From positions 1-43,216 of the forward strand of contig JBAWXE010000012.1 in NCBI GenBank assembly GCA_037144255.1: a stretch of DNA of 43,216 bases, read 5' to 3'. Source of the DNA: JBAWXE01 sp037144255. Its GTDB lineage: Bacteria > Bacteroidota > Bacteroidia > Chitinophagales > Chitinophagaceae. Below the pieces are notes generated by a model, which saw only the letters and a list, made by a program, of their open reading frames with translations, made no database searches and had not been told where the DNA came from. A program made the position numbers and the translations under genes. Each line of letters opens with the position of its first letter. Position 1 is the stretch's first letter. Shown piece after piece: positions 27,601 through 35,442 of the stretch.

Positions 27601-28061
27601 CTCCATTGGTATCATTGGTAAATGGTCAATTGGTAACAAATGCTACAGGTATCATCAACTGGTATGGTCCTAACGGTATCATCATAGGTGCTAATGGCGA
27701 TCATTACACTCCCGTGATACCTGGTTACTACTATGCTACAGTATCTAATGCAGGTTGTAGTTCTCCTTCATCTAATCTGATACAGATCGTGATATTAGGT
27801 GTAGAGAATATCAATACAGATGCAATGAGAATTTTCCCTAACCCTACCAACGGTCAAATAACATTTGATTGGGGTGCAACAAGTGTAAATGTTCGTATCG
27901 ATATTTACAATGTTTTGGGACAAAAAGTAGCTGATGCTGAATTGCACAACGAAGCTCGCAAAACTTTGGATCTGTCTGCTATGACCAATGGCAACTACTT
28001 TGTGGTTATCAGAGATGAGAATGGCAAATCAGGTACTGTAAAGATCAGCCTCAAAAAATAA
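24687..28061 (+). CDS. Large secreted M43-like metalloprotease with GEVED, Ig-like repeats and T9SS sorting domain
   Basis: This 1124-residue exported protein uses the ATG at 24687 rather than 24630, because a clean signal peptide (MIRKITLLFLACLGM...ASTAQ) begins there. The peptidase domain shows HEMAHAFSVLH at residues 239-249, then cysteines in CLSDGDQICDTEP and the Met-turn region NNFMDYSSCQNRFTPGQRDRM, all typical of the pappalysin/cytophagalysin (M43) family. The usual glycine of HExxHxxGxxH is serine here. A GEVED-type domain ending GQAEDYAIII follows, then five Ig-like repeats of about 90 residues and a type A T9SS sorting domain (MRIFPNPTNG, LGQKV, GNYFVVI). It is probably an extracellular protease or adhesin. 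The Ig repeats occupy 26235-27600. Confidence 0.85.
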   Translation: MIRKITLLFLACLGMTYASTAQYCGFDYANQHLQLTNPEYAQKVIQMKNNWVNTMTNIPQQLLVYNTTSNVYEIPVVIHVIHTGGAIGTVYNPSVAQLTGMISYLNQVFAANYAGYPQAGSGGTFIPIRFALALRDSTCAATTGIDRINGTTLVPAYSNGVNNGSGIGITELALKNMSRWPTSQYYNIWVVNKIDGQDGTAVGVPFTPGFAHLPPAPSTLDGMVILASQAVAGNTTVPHEMAHAFSVLHTFNGGNATMCPANNNCLSDGDQICDTEPEKQSTFNCPTDPNPCTGLSYNNVQNNFMDYSSCQNRFTPGQRDRMLWGLMTYRSDLIGSLGSTAPAAAVTVACIPTSTTPTNTIDAGPREVKLSDVNYSYLDFVSGGYNTDGNSVYIDKTCRQQATLISDSAYTLTVKTGPNPELVRVYIDYNSDGVFAANELVYIHNGTMANELHVFDFTVPDAVSMPGIRFCVPLRMRVVSDVVNAPLPPTACGPLSTGQAEDYAIIIKGSGPAAGAGTVAISLYGGNPSCIGSTISFSATPSIGVINPTYKWLIGGVPNGVTTSTFTTSSISTGSVVSCRMFYVDQCGGLDSVTSSTIVVTRTAASVPALTIATTTGTNPGCPNQTYTFTATPTSGGIPTYQWSVNGVAVIGATGQTFTSNTLVAGNTVTCQATTFCPGVLSATSNTITIATQTVTPTALIALTTGNNPGCSEQVYTFTVQSTNAGTTPTYQWQVNGVNAGTNSSTFSSSLNNNDVVTCNVTASGACALPSMVTSNGIVIHQQGMISNVTLAVTAGTNPACSGKPLTFMAQTLNAGTNPTYQWFVNNSAVAGATSNVYTSTTYQMGDQVFCRVTSSDLCVLNPVDSSNVVTVTTVPTLIPTVDVAITQGSNPGCLGNLTEFTATGHNVGTAPQYVWYVNGVPVSNGTVYASTGILDGDVVSCHVMMTDGACYTQDTIISTPDTMSMYLTPLAPLVSLVNGQLVTNATGIINWYGPNGIIIGANGDHYTPVIPGYYYATVSNAGCSSPSSNLIQIVILGVENINTDAMRIFPNPTNGQITFDWGATSVNVRIDIYNVLGQKVADAELHNEARKTLDLSAMTNGNYFVVIRDENGKSGTVKISLKK
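26235..27600 (+). repeat. Five tandem Ig-like coding repeats of ~90 residues
   Basis: Each unit has the pattern TGxNPGC-x(7)-FTA, then PTYQWxVNGV, then a late VTC, as in bacterial Ig-like/PKD-type surface repeats. The copies are diverged in sequence but regular in spacing, so they are older than the tandem repeats at 17.8-18.8 kb. Confidence 0.75.
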
Positions 28062-28077
28062 CTTCAACACCTATTAT

Positions 28078-28114
28078 AAATAATAAAGGGCGCCATTAGC
28101 GTCCTTTATTATTT
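28078..28114. terminator. Bidirectional terminator
   Basis: A 16-bp stem with one G-T pair (arms 28078-28093 and 28099-28114, loop CATTA) has a G/C-rich top and an A/T-rich base. It lies between the converging M43-like protease and murF-alr genes. Confidence 0.8.
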
Positions 28115-28130
28115 ATAATACATTATAGTT

Positions 28131-30635
28131 TTAATCCTCGTTTACATATACACGTTTCACCCTTTGAGAGATGCCTGTCATTAATTCGTAGGATATAGTG
28201 CCAGCCCATTGCGATAATTGGGTGAGCGGTAATTGAGGCCCAAATACGATCACGTCATCCCCTTCCATGGCCTCTGGTATATCTGTTACATCTACCATGC
28301 ACATATCCATGCATACCACACCCACCAGCTTAGCGGCTTTGTCATGTATCAATACATGTGCTACTCCATTGCCAAGTTCACGAGGGTAGCCATCTGCATA
28401 ACCTATACAAATGGTGGCTATTCGTAGTGGTGCATTAGCAACACCTCTGCGTCCATAACCAACAGTTTCACCTGCGGGAATATTTTTTATTTGTGCTATA
28501 GTCGTTTTAAGGGTACTAATTTGTTTTAATTTTTCTTGTAGTAGTCCGCTACTATCAATGCCATATAATCCCAAGCCAAGACGAACCATGTCGAAATGAA
28601 GGTCTGGATGACGACCAATACCCGCCGAATTACTTAGATGTAGTAATGGCGTGTTGGGCAAATGTTGAATCAATTCTTTAGTAGCAATACTGAACGTTGT
28701 TGCTTGTTGTTGCGTAAAGGCATCTAATGCAGGGTCCTCGCTGCCGGCCAAATGGCTGAAAATACTGGCTACTTGCACATGAGAATTGTCTCGCAATTCA
28801 TTTATCAGTTCTTGTAGTTCATGCGGCATAAAGCCAAGTCTATGCATACCTGTATCCAGTTTGATATGAATAGGATAGTTATATTCTTGTAATGTAGTTG
28901 CAATAGCAGTAAAAGACTTGAGTGAGCGTATGTTGAATATCTCAGGTTCCAGTTTCCAGGCTATCATTCTGTCGAATGAAATAGCATCCGGGCTCATCAC
29001 CATGATAGGCAATGTGATACCTGCCTTTCTCAGCGCAATACCTTCATCAGTATATGCTACTGTAAGATAATCTACTCCTGAGAATTGCAATAAGTGCGCA
29101 ATTTCATAACTACCACTACCATAAGAGAATGCTTTAACCATGGCCATGGTCTTCACACCTGGCAATAATCTGGAACGGAATACATCTAAATTATGCTTCA
29201 GTGCAGACAGATTGATGGAGAGAATGGTCTGGTGTATTTTCTGTTCCAGTAATACGCCGATCTTCTCGAATTCAAAGACACGTGCACCTTTTAATAATAT
29301 AGCTTCTTTGTCGAATGAGATGAGGTGTAGTTTTTTCAGGAACTCATCAGTAGACTTAAAGAATACACTATGTAGTTTTTTATGAGATCTAAAGACATCT
29401 TTATGTTTGTATAGGACAGGGCCTATTCCTATGAAACGCTGAATATCCTTACGATTAATAAGAGTGGCCACTTCATCATATAGTTCATTATCAGGCTTGC
29501 CTATCTGCAGCATGTCCGAAAGAATGACTGTATGATGTGTATGTTGCTTTTGTTGATATAGATAGTCTAAAGCTATGAGCAAAGAGGTAAGATCCGAATT
29601 GTAAGTATCATTGATAATAGTACAATCATTGATGCCATGTCTTAGTTCTAACCGCATAGCTACCGCTTGCAATTGCAGCATATGCTTTTGTATGTGCTCT
29701 TGCGGATTATTAAGCAATAACATAGTACACCAGCAATGTACAGCATTTTCTATAGATGCAGGGTCGGTAAATGGTATGCTGATTCGTATGTTGTCACCTT
29801 TGTATGTTGCAGACAAAAGAGTTTTATTACCTTCCTTTTGTATGGCAGTAATGCGTAGATCAGCATCGTGTTTGTTCGACCAGCTGAATAATTGTAATGG
29901 TGAACTACTATTATTCCCTTTCAGGTGATGTGTATAATGCAACACACAGTCATGCAATTCTAAATGGTCTCTGCAATAGATCAGATGTTCTGCATGCCTG
30001 AACAGCACCAGCTTTTCATTGATCTTTTGTCTAATGTTCATGAAGCCTTCACTATGGGCTTCTCCTATATTGGTAAAAATACCTATAGTAGGTTGTATGA
30101 TCTTCTCAAGGTGTTCCATTTCTCCGGGTTCAGAGATACCTGCTTCAAATACTGCTAATTCATGTTGCTTTTCCAATAGCCAGACAGATAAAGGTACGCC
30201 TATCTGAGAATTGTAGCTTTTAGGGCTACGTATCATATTGTATTCACTACTCAGCAATTGGTATAGCCATTCTTTCACTACAGTTTTACCATTACTTCCT
30301 GTTATGCCTATAACAGGAATAGAGAATTGTTTTCTATGGGCTGCTACTATTTGTTGTAGTGCCCCTAATGTGTCTTTTACTAGTATGATATTGGCTAAAG
30401 GAAGCTCTTCTGTCGTTATGGGTTGTTGCACTAAGAAATTTCGTACACCTTTCTCATATGCATTCCTGATAAAGGTATGTCCGTCGCGATGTGATGTTTT
30501 GATAGCTATGAAAAGGGATGTCTCAGTATTATTTATTTTACGACTATCTGTTATCAGCTCTTCAATAGGAACATCATTATGCTGAGCAAGCCATACGCCA
30601 TGGCACCTGGATCTTATTTGGTCTATTGTGCTCAT
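28131..30635 (-). CDS. Bifunctional MurF ligase / alanine racemase
   Basis: This 834-residue fusion acts in peptidoglycan precursor synthesis. The N-terminal MurF part adds D-Ala-D-Ala to the UDP-MurNAc-tripeptide, with ATP loop GITGSNGKT at residues 110-118 followed by SPKSYNSQIGVPLS and FEAGISEPGEM. From about residue 470 the sequence is alanine racemase, which makes D-alanine. It has the pyridoxal lysine in MVKAFSYGSG (Lys501), KLDTGMHRLGF, the HLSNSAGI segment and CIGYADGYPREL. Fusion of the two is known in Bacteroidota and puts D-Ala supply and use in one chain. The gene follows the gldF-gldG-DUF4340 genes by 80 bases and may have its own promoter. It ends at a bidirectional terminator. 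Confidence 0.95.
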   Translation of the reverse strand: MSTIDQIRSRCHGVWLAQHNDVPIEELITDSRKINNTETSLFIAIKTSHRDGHTFIRNAYEKGVRNFLVQQPITTEELPLANIILVKDTLGALQQIVAAHRKQFSIPVIGITGSNGKTVVKEWLYQLLSSEYNMIRSPKSYNSQIGVPLSVWLLEKQHELAVFEAGISEPGEMEHLEKIIQPTIGIFTNIGEAHSEGFMNIRQKINEKLVLFRHAEHLIYCRDHLELHDCVLHYTHHLKGNNSSSPLQLFSWSNKHDADLRITAIQKEGNKTLLSATYKGDNIRISIPFTDPASIENAVHCWCTMLLLNNPQEHIQKHMLQLQAVAMRLELRHGINDCTIINDTYNSDLTSLLIALDYLYQQKQHTHHTVILSDMLQIGKPDNELYDEVATLINRKDIQRFIGIGPVLYKHKDVFRSHKKLHSVFFKSTDEFLKKLHLISFDKEAILLKGARVFEFEKIGVLLEQKIHQTILSINLSALKHNLDVFRSRLLPGVKTMAMVKAFSYGSGSYEIAHLLQFSGVDYLTVAYTDEGIALRKAGITLPIMVMSPDAISFDRMIAWKLEPEIFNIRSLKSFTAIATTLQEYNYPIHIKLDTGMHRLGFMPHELQELINELRDNSHVQVASIFSHLAGSEDPALDAFTQQQATTFSIATKELIQHLPNTPLLHLSNSAGIGRHPDLHFDMVRLGLGLYGIDSSGLLQEKLKQISTLKTTIAQIKNIPAGETVGYGRRGVANAPLRIATICIGYADGYPRELGNGVAHVLIHDKAAKLVGVVCMDMCMVDVTDIPEAMEGDDVIVFGPQLPLTQLSQWAGTISYELMTGISQRVKRVYVNED

Positions 30636-30668
30636 CTGCTGAAGTGTAATTTTTTGTTGACACCTGCA

Positions 30669-30696
30669 TAAAGGTAATACCTCTTCACTATCCCAA
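30669..30696 (-). promoter_or_regulatory. Possible promoter of murF-alr
   Basis: On the minus strand a TTG (30694-30696), a 17-base spacer and TACCTTTA (one mismatch to TAnnTTTG, 30669-30676) are found in the 80-base gap. This would let murF-alr be transcribed apart from the gld genes. It is a weak match. Confidence 0.35.
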
Positions 30697-30715
30697 TATC
30701 GGTATTTGAACCGAA

Positions 30716-31735
30716 TTATTTTTCCTCGTCAGGAGTATAAAACTCAAAACAGGCACGAAATATCTTATCAAATGTAAACCTCTGTATGACTGCCGTATCT
30801 TTATAATTGTTCAGCACTGCATAAAAATGGTCTGCATCATATTGATTGGGATGGTTAGGCATTGGCGTCAGTAAGTTCTTACTTCTCCTGTTCAGGGGCA
30901 TCCAATAGACATCCACATGTTGTTGACCTTGTTTGCTTTTTATATCTATACTACATCGTTTATCCACTGGTTTGATAACACTGTCTGTAGGGCTTGTGCC
31001 GGTAACGTATCCTTCAAGATTCAAATTCTGAAAAAATTTTAGGAAAGAACGCGTTCTATGTTCATTCAGCTTTTTATTCCTTGTTATTACAGGGTCACCT
31101 ATTACTGTCAAGCTATCATTCGATTGTTGTACAGTAAATGAATTTAATGGTTCATTAGTATATTGTATAGTTACACTTTGTATTTGTTCTGGTGATACAT
31201 TCGATACTGTTCTGTCTCTCCAGTCTTTCCAATCTGTGCTATAGCGTGGGGTTAAGTACCCTGTAAATCCTAATATCTGTACTACATAAGCTGTGCTTGC
31301 ACCTTCCATTAGCATATAGGTGCCATTATGGTATGCCTCGCCACCTACATAGAATACGCGCATCTTTTGCCCTGCATTATCATACAGTTCCACTTTTACA
31401 CTTGTTCCTGCCATCCCTTTGATAATATTGTTATGCGCAGATTCAGGTATTGGCGCTATCGCTGATTGATCGTGTAGTGTTGCTAATAGTCCTTTTGTGA
31501 TACCAGCCAATGCCGGGTATTTGTTGTTCAGTATCCAGCCACCATTACTTCTTTCTAATGTAATAGATTCTCCATTAGCTCTGGCTAAGAATATCTTACC
31601 TATGCTGGCCGTATCTCTGATTGTGAAACTGGCTTCTTTGGATGAGAACGGACTATCGCTTCCCTTAAAGATAAAATAATACACCCCAAAGGCTAATGTC
31701 ACTAATAATACTAAGTACAATAAGGTTTTACGCAT
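30716..31735 (-). CDS. DUF4340-like membrane-anchored protein
   Basis: This 339-residue protein has one N-terminal transmembrane segment (residues 5-24, YLVLLVTLAFGVYYFIF) and a large beta-rich periplasmic part. Features such as ANGESITLERSNGGWILNNKYPA, VYVGGEAYHNGTYMLMEG-like strands and the WKDWRDRTVSNVSPEQIQSVTIQY segment match my memory of DUF4340 proteins. These typically follow ABC genes of the gldF/gldG type. It starts 28 bases after gldG, so it is probably the third gene of that operon and may be an accessory of the transporter. Its molecular role is unknown. Confidence 0.75.
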   Translation of the reverse strand: MRKTLLYLVLLVTLAFGVYYFIFKGSDSPFSSKEASFTIRDTASIGKIFLARANGESITLERSNGGWILNNKYPALAGITKGLLATLHDQSAIAPIPESAHNNIIKGMAGTSVKVELYDNAGQKMRVFYVGGEAYHNGTYMLMEGASTAYVVQILGFTGYLTPRYSTDWKDWRDRTVSNVSPEQIQSVTIQYTNEPLNSFTVQQSNDSLTVIGDPVITRNKKLNEHRTRSFLKFFQNLNLEGYVTGTSPTDSVIKPVDKRCSIDIKSKQGQQHVDVYWMPLNRRSKNLLTPMPNHPNQYDADHFYAVLNNYKDTAVIQRFTFDKIFRACFEFYTPDEEK

Positions 31736-31763
31736 ATGGCTATGGGTTGTGTACTATAATAAG

Positions 31764-33491
31764 TTAGGCTTTTGTTTCGTAGCGACGTTTTCTGAAGAAC
31801 ATATAACCAGATGCAAAGATTAATACCAATAGTATAGGTACGCCTATATTGATGATCTGCCATTTGGTTTTCTCCACTTTTACACGTCCCGCATCTAATA
31901 GTCGTAAACGAAGGTCTTTAGACCTGGCTACCAGTAATCCTGATCTGTCAGTGAGGTAGTCTACACAATTCAACACAAAATCTTTATTAGCAAATTTTTC
32001 ATTAGTGTATCTCCAATAACCCATTTCCATAGGCCCTGTACGCTGAGATAGGTCGTTCTGCATGATGTCTCCGTCAGATATTACTATCATACTGGTATTA
32101 CTATCACATTCTGGTTTGAATGGTTGTTTCAATGAGTCTTGCAGTATCTGCATAAATGATGCAGGTAATCTGTTAGTAAATACAGATCTGAACTTGCCTT
32201 CTAACAATACCGCTACAGGACGGTAAGGCTTATTAAATAATTCAGGTTTAGGTGGATATTTCAACATGTTCAGATTCACTCTTACAGGTGCTGCTACTGT
32301 ACGGCTGTATTTTGATGAGCTCAGTAATACAGTTTTCTTTATTTCAGGATTCCCGATAGTATCAATACTATTAGCAAACATGCTCATCACCGCAAACATA
32401 TTGTTCACTATAGGGTGATTAACAATAGGTACTAGTACAGGAAAATATATCCAGTTTCTCAGGTCTACTTTAGGTTTGTCTCCATTCATACCTACTGTTA
32501 TAGGTATAGGATTACATTGTATGTCTTCTATCAGGTCTGGGTTTACACGTACACCATATTTGAACAGTATGTCATCCAGATTCAATCCTTGATCCATTGC
32601 TATGAATTGCTCCGAACTATGCAGGCTATCCATATCCGCATGTACCATATCCACCATCCACAGTACATGACCACCACGCATGACATATTGGTCTATCTTG
32701 AATTTTTCTTTATCCTCAAAAGGCAATGTAGGTTTGTCTATGATTATAGCATCATAGATCACAGGTATTCTCACATTGCTCACTAGGTCTATAGTATCTA
32801 TATGATACAGCTTAGATAAGGTCATCAGTGCATCGCTGGTATTCCATCCCAATGCTTCTCCATTACCCACTATATAGGCAATGTTTGGCTTATCCGGAAT
32901 GATCATGCTATGTATAGCACTGGCAAACTTATATTCAAGCAATGCTTCTGATTTGTTCAGGTTCTCAGAGGCATTCACTCCTTGGTAATTCTCCAGCAAT
33001 GATACAGGTCTTTCCTTGCCTTTATAATGCACTAATGCATAAGGGAACACCATCTTCTCCGAATAGTCATCTTGTGTAGATTGTCTGATGCCTACACCCA
33101 TTACCCCTTTCGCTGCCAGTTCAGAGAATACTTCTCCTTTCTGACGTTCATTTTTCCCTTCTAATGGATCTATGAAATGAAATACTATACGGTTGCCCGC
33201 ATATTCTTTGAATGATTGTAAGCGCTCGCGTGTTGCCTCTGACAAACGTTGGAAACCTGCTGGGAATTTACCCTTCAGGTATATATCTATCACTGCTACA
33301 TCATCCATGCCTTTCAGCATCTTCTGTGTAGCCTCCGATAGGGTGAAACGCTTTTCTTTGGTAAGGTCCAGGCTGGTATGAAAGCGCGCTGCCAGTATAT
33401 TGATACATACCAGTATAGCCATCATGATCACTAAGCGTATTGCAGCCTGGCGTTGTTGATTCTTTCTTTTATTTGTTGCAGGAGTTGCCAT
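31764..33491 (-). CDS. gldG: Gliding-motility ABC transporter auxiliary component GldG
   Basis: This 575-residue membrane protein has an N-terminal helix (residues 17-35) and a second helix near the C-terminus (ILLVLIFASGYMFF), with a large periplasmic domain between. The DLTKEKRFTLSEATQKMLK opening and the later VHFIDPLEG-like and YKFASAIHSMIIPDKPNIAYIVGNGE segments match the GldG/ABC-type uncharacterised family. It follows gldF by 11 bases. In Flavobacterium, GldF, GldG and GldA form an ABC transporter needed for gliding. The ATPase gldA is not in this window. Whether this organism glides cannot be told, since gldFG occur in non-gliders too. Confidence 0.9.
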   Translation of the reverse strand: MATPATNKRKNQQRQAAIRLVIMMAILVCINILAARFHTSLDLTKEKRFTLSEATQKMLKGMDDVAVIDIYLKGKFPAGFQRLSEATRERLQSFKEYAGNRIVFHFIDPLEGKNERQKGEVFSELAAKGVMGVGIRQSTQDDYSEKMVFPYALVHYKGKERPVSLLENYQGVNASENLNKSEALLEYKFASAIHSMIIPDKPNIAYIVGNGEALGWNTSDALMTLSKLYHIDTIDLVSNVRIPVIYDAIIIDKPTLPFEDKEKFKIDQYVMRGGHVLWMVDMVHADMDSLHSSEQFIAMDQGLNLDDILFKYGVRVNPDLIEDIQCNPIPITVGMNGDKPKVDLRNWIYFPVLVPIVNHPIVNNMFAVMSMFANSIDTIGNPEIKKTVLLSSSKYSRTVAAPVRVNLNMLKYPPKPELFNKPYRPVAVLLEGKFRSVFTNRLPASFMQILQDSLKQPFKPECDSNTSMIVISDGDIMQNDLSQRTGPMEMGYWRYTNEKFANKDFVLNCVDYLTDRSGLLVARSKDLRLRLLDAGRVKVEKTKWQIINIGVPILLVLIFASGYMFFRKRRYETKA

Positions 33492-33502
33492 ATGCCTAAT
33501 TC

Positions 33503-34252
33503 TCAGTCTTGCTTAGCCGTATCCCATGTGCGGCGGTTAAGAGACAAGCGCGTCAGGGAAATAAATAATATAATTACAGTCAGAAAATATATAACGTCTC
33601 TGGAATCTACAACTCCACGACTGATCGAATTGTAATGGAATGATAATCCCACCATACCTAGATAGTAGTCTATACCTTGTACAAATGTCGGTAGCTTACT
33701 CAGTGCTTCAAATCCACTATACAATATGTAACAAGCAAATAGCGATACTAAGAATCCTACTATCTGATTGCTGGTAAGTGATGAACAAAATACCCCGATA
33801 GCTGTGAACGTAGCAGCCAAAAAGAATAGCCCAAAATATGAACCCATGATACTACCTGTATCCAGATTGTTTTGGATAACTGATAGATTACTGATAGTGT
33901 ATACATAAATAAGAGTAGGTAGCAGTGCAAAAACTACAAGTGCCAATGCCGCCAGATATTTGCCAACTATAATATCTATTTCGGTCAATGGTTTAGTAGA
34001 TAACCACTCTATAGTGCCTCCTCTGAATTCATCAGAGAATGATCGCATGGTTACTGCGGGTATCAGCAACATCAGGAACCAGGGAGCCATCTCGAAAAAT
34101 CTTTCCAAAGTAGCGTACCCGTAATCCAGCATACTGGTATCGGGTATAGTCCATAAGAATAGGCCGCAAGCTATCAGGAACACCAGTATAGCTACATAAC
34201 CTACTATCGAACTGAAAAACGAATTGATTTCTTTTATGAAAATACTGCGCAT
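33503..34252 (-). CDS. gldF: ABC transporter permease GldF
   Basis: This 249-residue inner-membrane permease has six hydrophobic helices. It opens MRSIFIKEINSFFSSIVGYVAI and contains the conserved LLIPAVTMRSFSDEFRGGTIEWLSTKPLTE, characteristic of GldF and related ABC-2 permeases. It is the first gene of a minus-strand operon (gldF, gldG, DUF4340-like, possibly murF-alr) with spacings of 11, 28 and 80 bases. A consensus -7 box lies 26 bases upstream. It probably works with GldG and an unseen ATPase. The family assignment is firm. Confidence 0.92.
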   Translation of the reverse strand: MRSIFIKEINSFFSSIVGYVAILVFLIACGLFLWTIPDTSMLDYGYATLERFFEMAPWFLMLLIPAVTMRSFSDEFRGGTIEWLSTKPLTEIDIIVGKYLAALALVVFALLPTLIYVYTISNLSVIQNNLDTGSIMGSYFGLFFLAATFTAIGVFCSSLTSNQIVGFLVSLFACYILYSGFEALSKLPTFVQGIDYYLGMVGLSFHYNSISRGVVDSRDVIYFLTVIILFISLTRLSLNRRTWDTAKQD

Positions 34253-34277
34253 GTATTGTTTTTCCTTTCAGAGTGGA

Positions 34278-34285
34278 CAAAAATA
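34278..34285 (-). promoter_or_regulatory. TAnnTTTG -7 box for the gldF operon
   Basis: On the minus strand this reads TATTTTTG. Transcription would start near 34272, about 20 bases before the gldF ATG at 34252. No clear -33 box is present. Confidence 0.5.
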
Positions 34286-34406
34286 GCAAAATCAAGCCTC
34301 TTTACACTTTATACATGTACTTTAACTGTAAATCTTTTGTTATAAAGACAATGGTCGTATCTTACTTGTCCATTGCTGCTGCTACCTTTACATTTAATTC
34401 TTTTAT

Positions 34407-35375
34407 TTGAAGCGCGTAAAAAAATATTTCTATAATACTGATACGAACAGTTTTGAAAAACTCGTAGTGCCCTTACGCACACGCCTATTGCGCTTCTTAG
34501 GTTTTATCTCCTCTGCTCTCGTTACTGCGCTTATCATGGTTGCTGTTGCTTTACAGTTCCTCGATACCCCTAAGGAAAAACTGATGCGCAAAGAGGTACT
34601 TACCATCAGCGAGCGTTACGATCTGTTAGAACAACAAGTAAACGATCTCAATAAACAACTGGCCGATCTTGAGAGTAGAGATAATAATATATATCGTGCT
34701 GTTTTTGCTTCGGCTCCTTTACCCGATACCATTCGTCATGGTAAAAAATACTCCGATACTAAAAAATTAAAATATATAGGAACCGACGATATATTAGACA
34801 AAGTTGTAGCGGATGTTCAGCTACTTTCCAATCGCATCCACACGCAAAAATTATCATATGACACCCTTGAGCAAATGGTACGCTCCAAGGAAAAAATGCT
34901 GGCTTGCATTCCTGCCATTCAGCCTATATCCAATAAGAACCTCACTCACGTTGCCTCCGGTTTCGGTTATCGTATAGATCCAATTTACAAAATGCCCAAA
35001 ATGCATACCGGCCTCGATTTTGCCGCTGCTATAGGCACTCCTATTTATGCTACTGCCGATGGCAAAGTAGAAGAAAGTGGTTTTGATAATAGCGGCTATG
35101 GCGAATATGTACTGATCGATCACGGCTATGGATACGAAACCTTATATGGCCATATGGTACGTATCAAGGCCAAAAGTGGCGAGAAGGTAAAACGTGGTCA
35201 GGTAATAGGCTGGGTGGGCAATTCCGGTAAGAGCACAGGTGCTCATTGCCACTACGAGGTCATTCGCAATAGCGAGAAGATAGACCCTGTACATTACTTC
35301 TTTAACGATCTGTCTCCTACAGAATATGAACGTATGGTACGCATGGCTGCTTCTACCAATCAGGCATTCGACTAA
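34407..35375 (+). CDS. M23-family peptidoglycan hydrolase, TTG start
   Basis: This 322-residue membrane-anchored protein has an N-terminal helix (about residues 30-50), a coiled coil around residues 70-90 and a C-terminal M23 (LytM) domain. Zinc-binding motifs are visible: HTGLDFAAAIGTPIYA, then DHGYGYETLYGHM, and then GAHCHYEV. It probably cuts peptide cross-links in the wall during growth or division. The start is TTG. A stop lies in frame at 34395, no ATG precedes the transmembrane helix, and the opening KRVKKYFYNTDTNSFEKL is, from memory, conserved in the family. TACCTTTA at 34383-34390 is a one-mismatch -7 box. It is followed by the beta-lactamase gene on the same strand. Confidence 0.9.
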   Translation: MKRVKKYFYNTDTNSFEKLVVPLRTRLLRFLGFISSALVTALIMVAVALQFLDTPKEKLMRKEVLTISERYDLLEQQVNDLNKQLADLESRDNNIYRAVFASAPLPDTIRHGKKYSDTKKLKYIGTDDILDKVVADVQLLSNRIHTQKLSYDTLEQMVRSKEKMLACIPAIQPISNKNLTHVASGFGYRIDPIYKMPKMHTGLDFAAAIGTPIYATADGKVEESGFDNSGYGEYVLIDHGYGYETLYGHMVRIKAKSGEKVKRGQVIGWVGNSGKSTGAHCHYEVIRNSEKIDPVHYFFNDLSPTEYERMVRMAASTNQAFD

Positions 35376-35405
35376 TTCCTCTAGGATATTCCCTCAACAT
35401 TCTTT

Positions 35406-35413
35406 TACCTTTG
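35406..35413 (+). promoter_or_regulatory. TAnnTTTG -7 box for the class D beta-lactamase
   Basis: TACCTTTG matches the consensus. Transcription would begin near 35420, leaving about 23 bases to the ATG at 35443, so the gene need not depend on read-through from the M23 gene. No -33 TTTG is clear. Confidence 0.5.
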
Positions 35414-35442
35414 CCTGTTCTTATTGCAAATCATTCTTCTTT

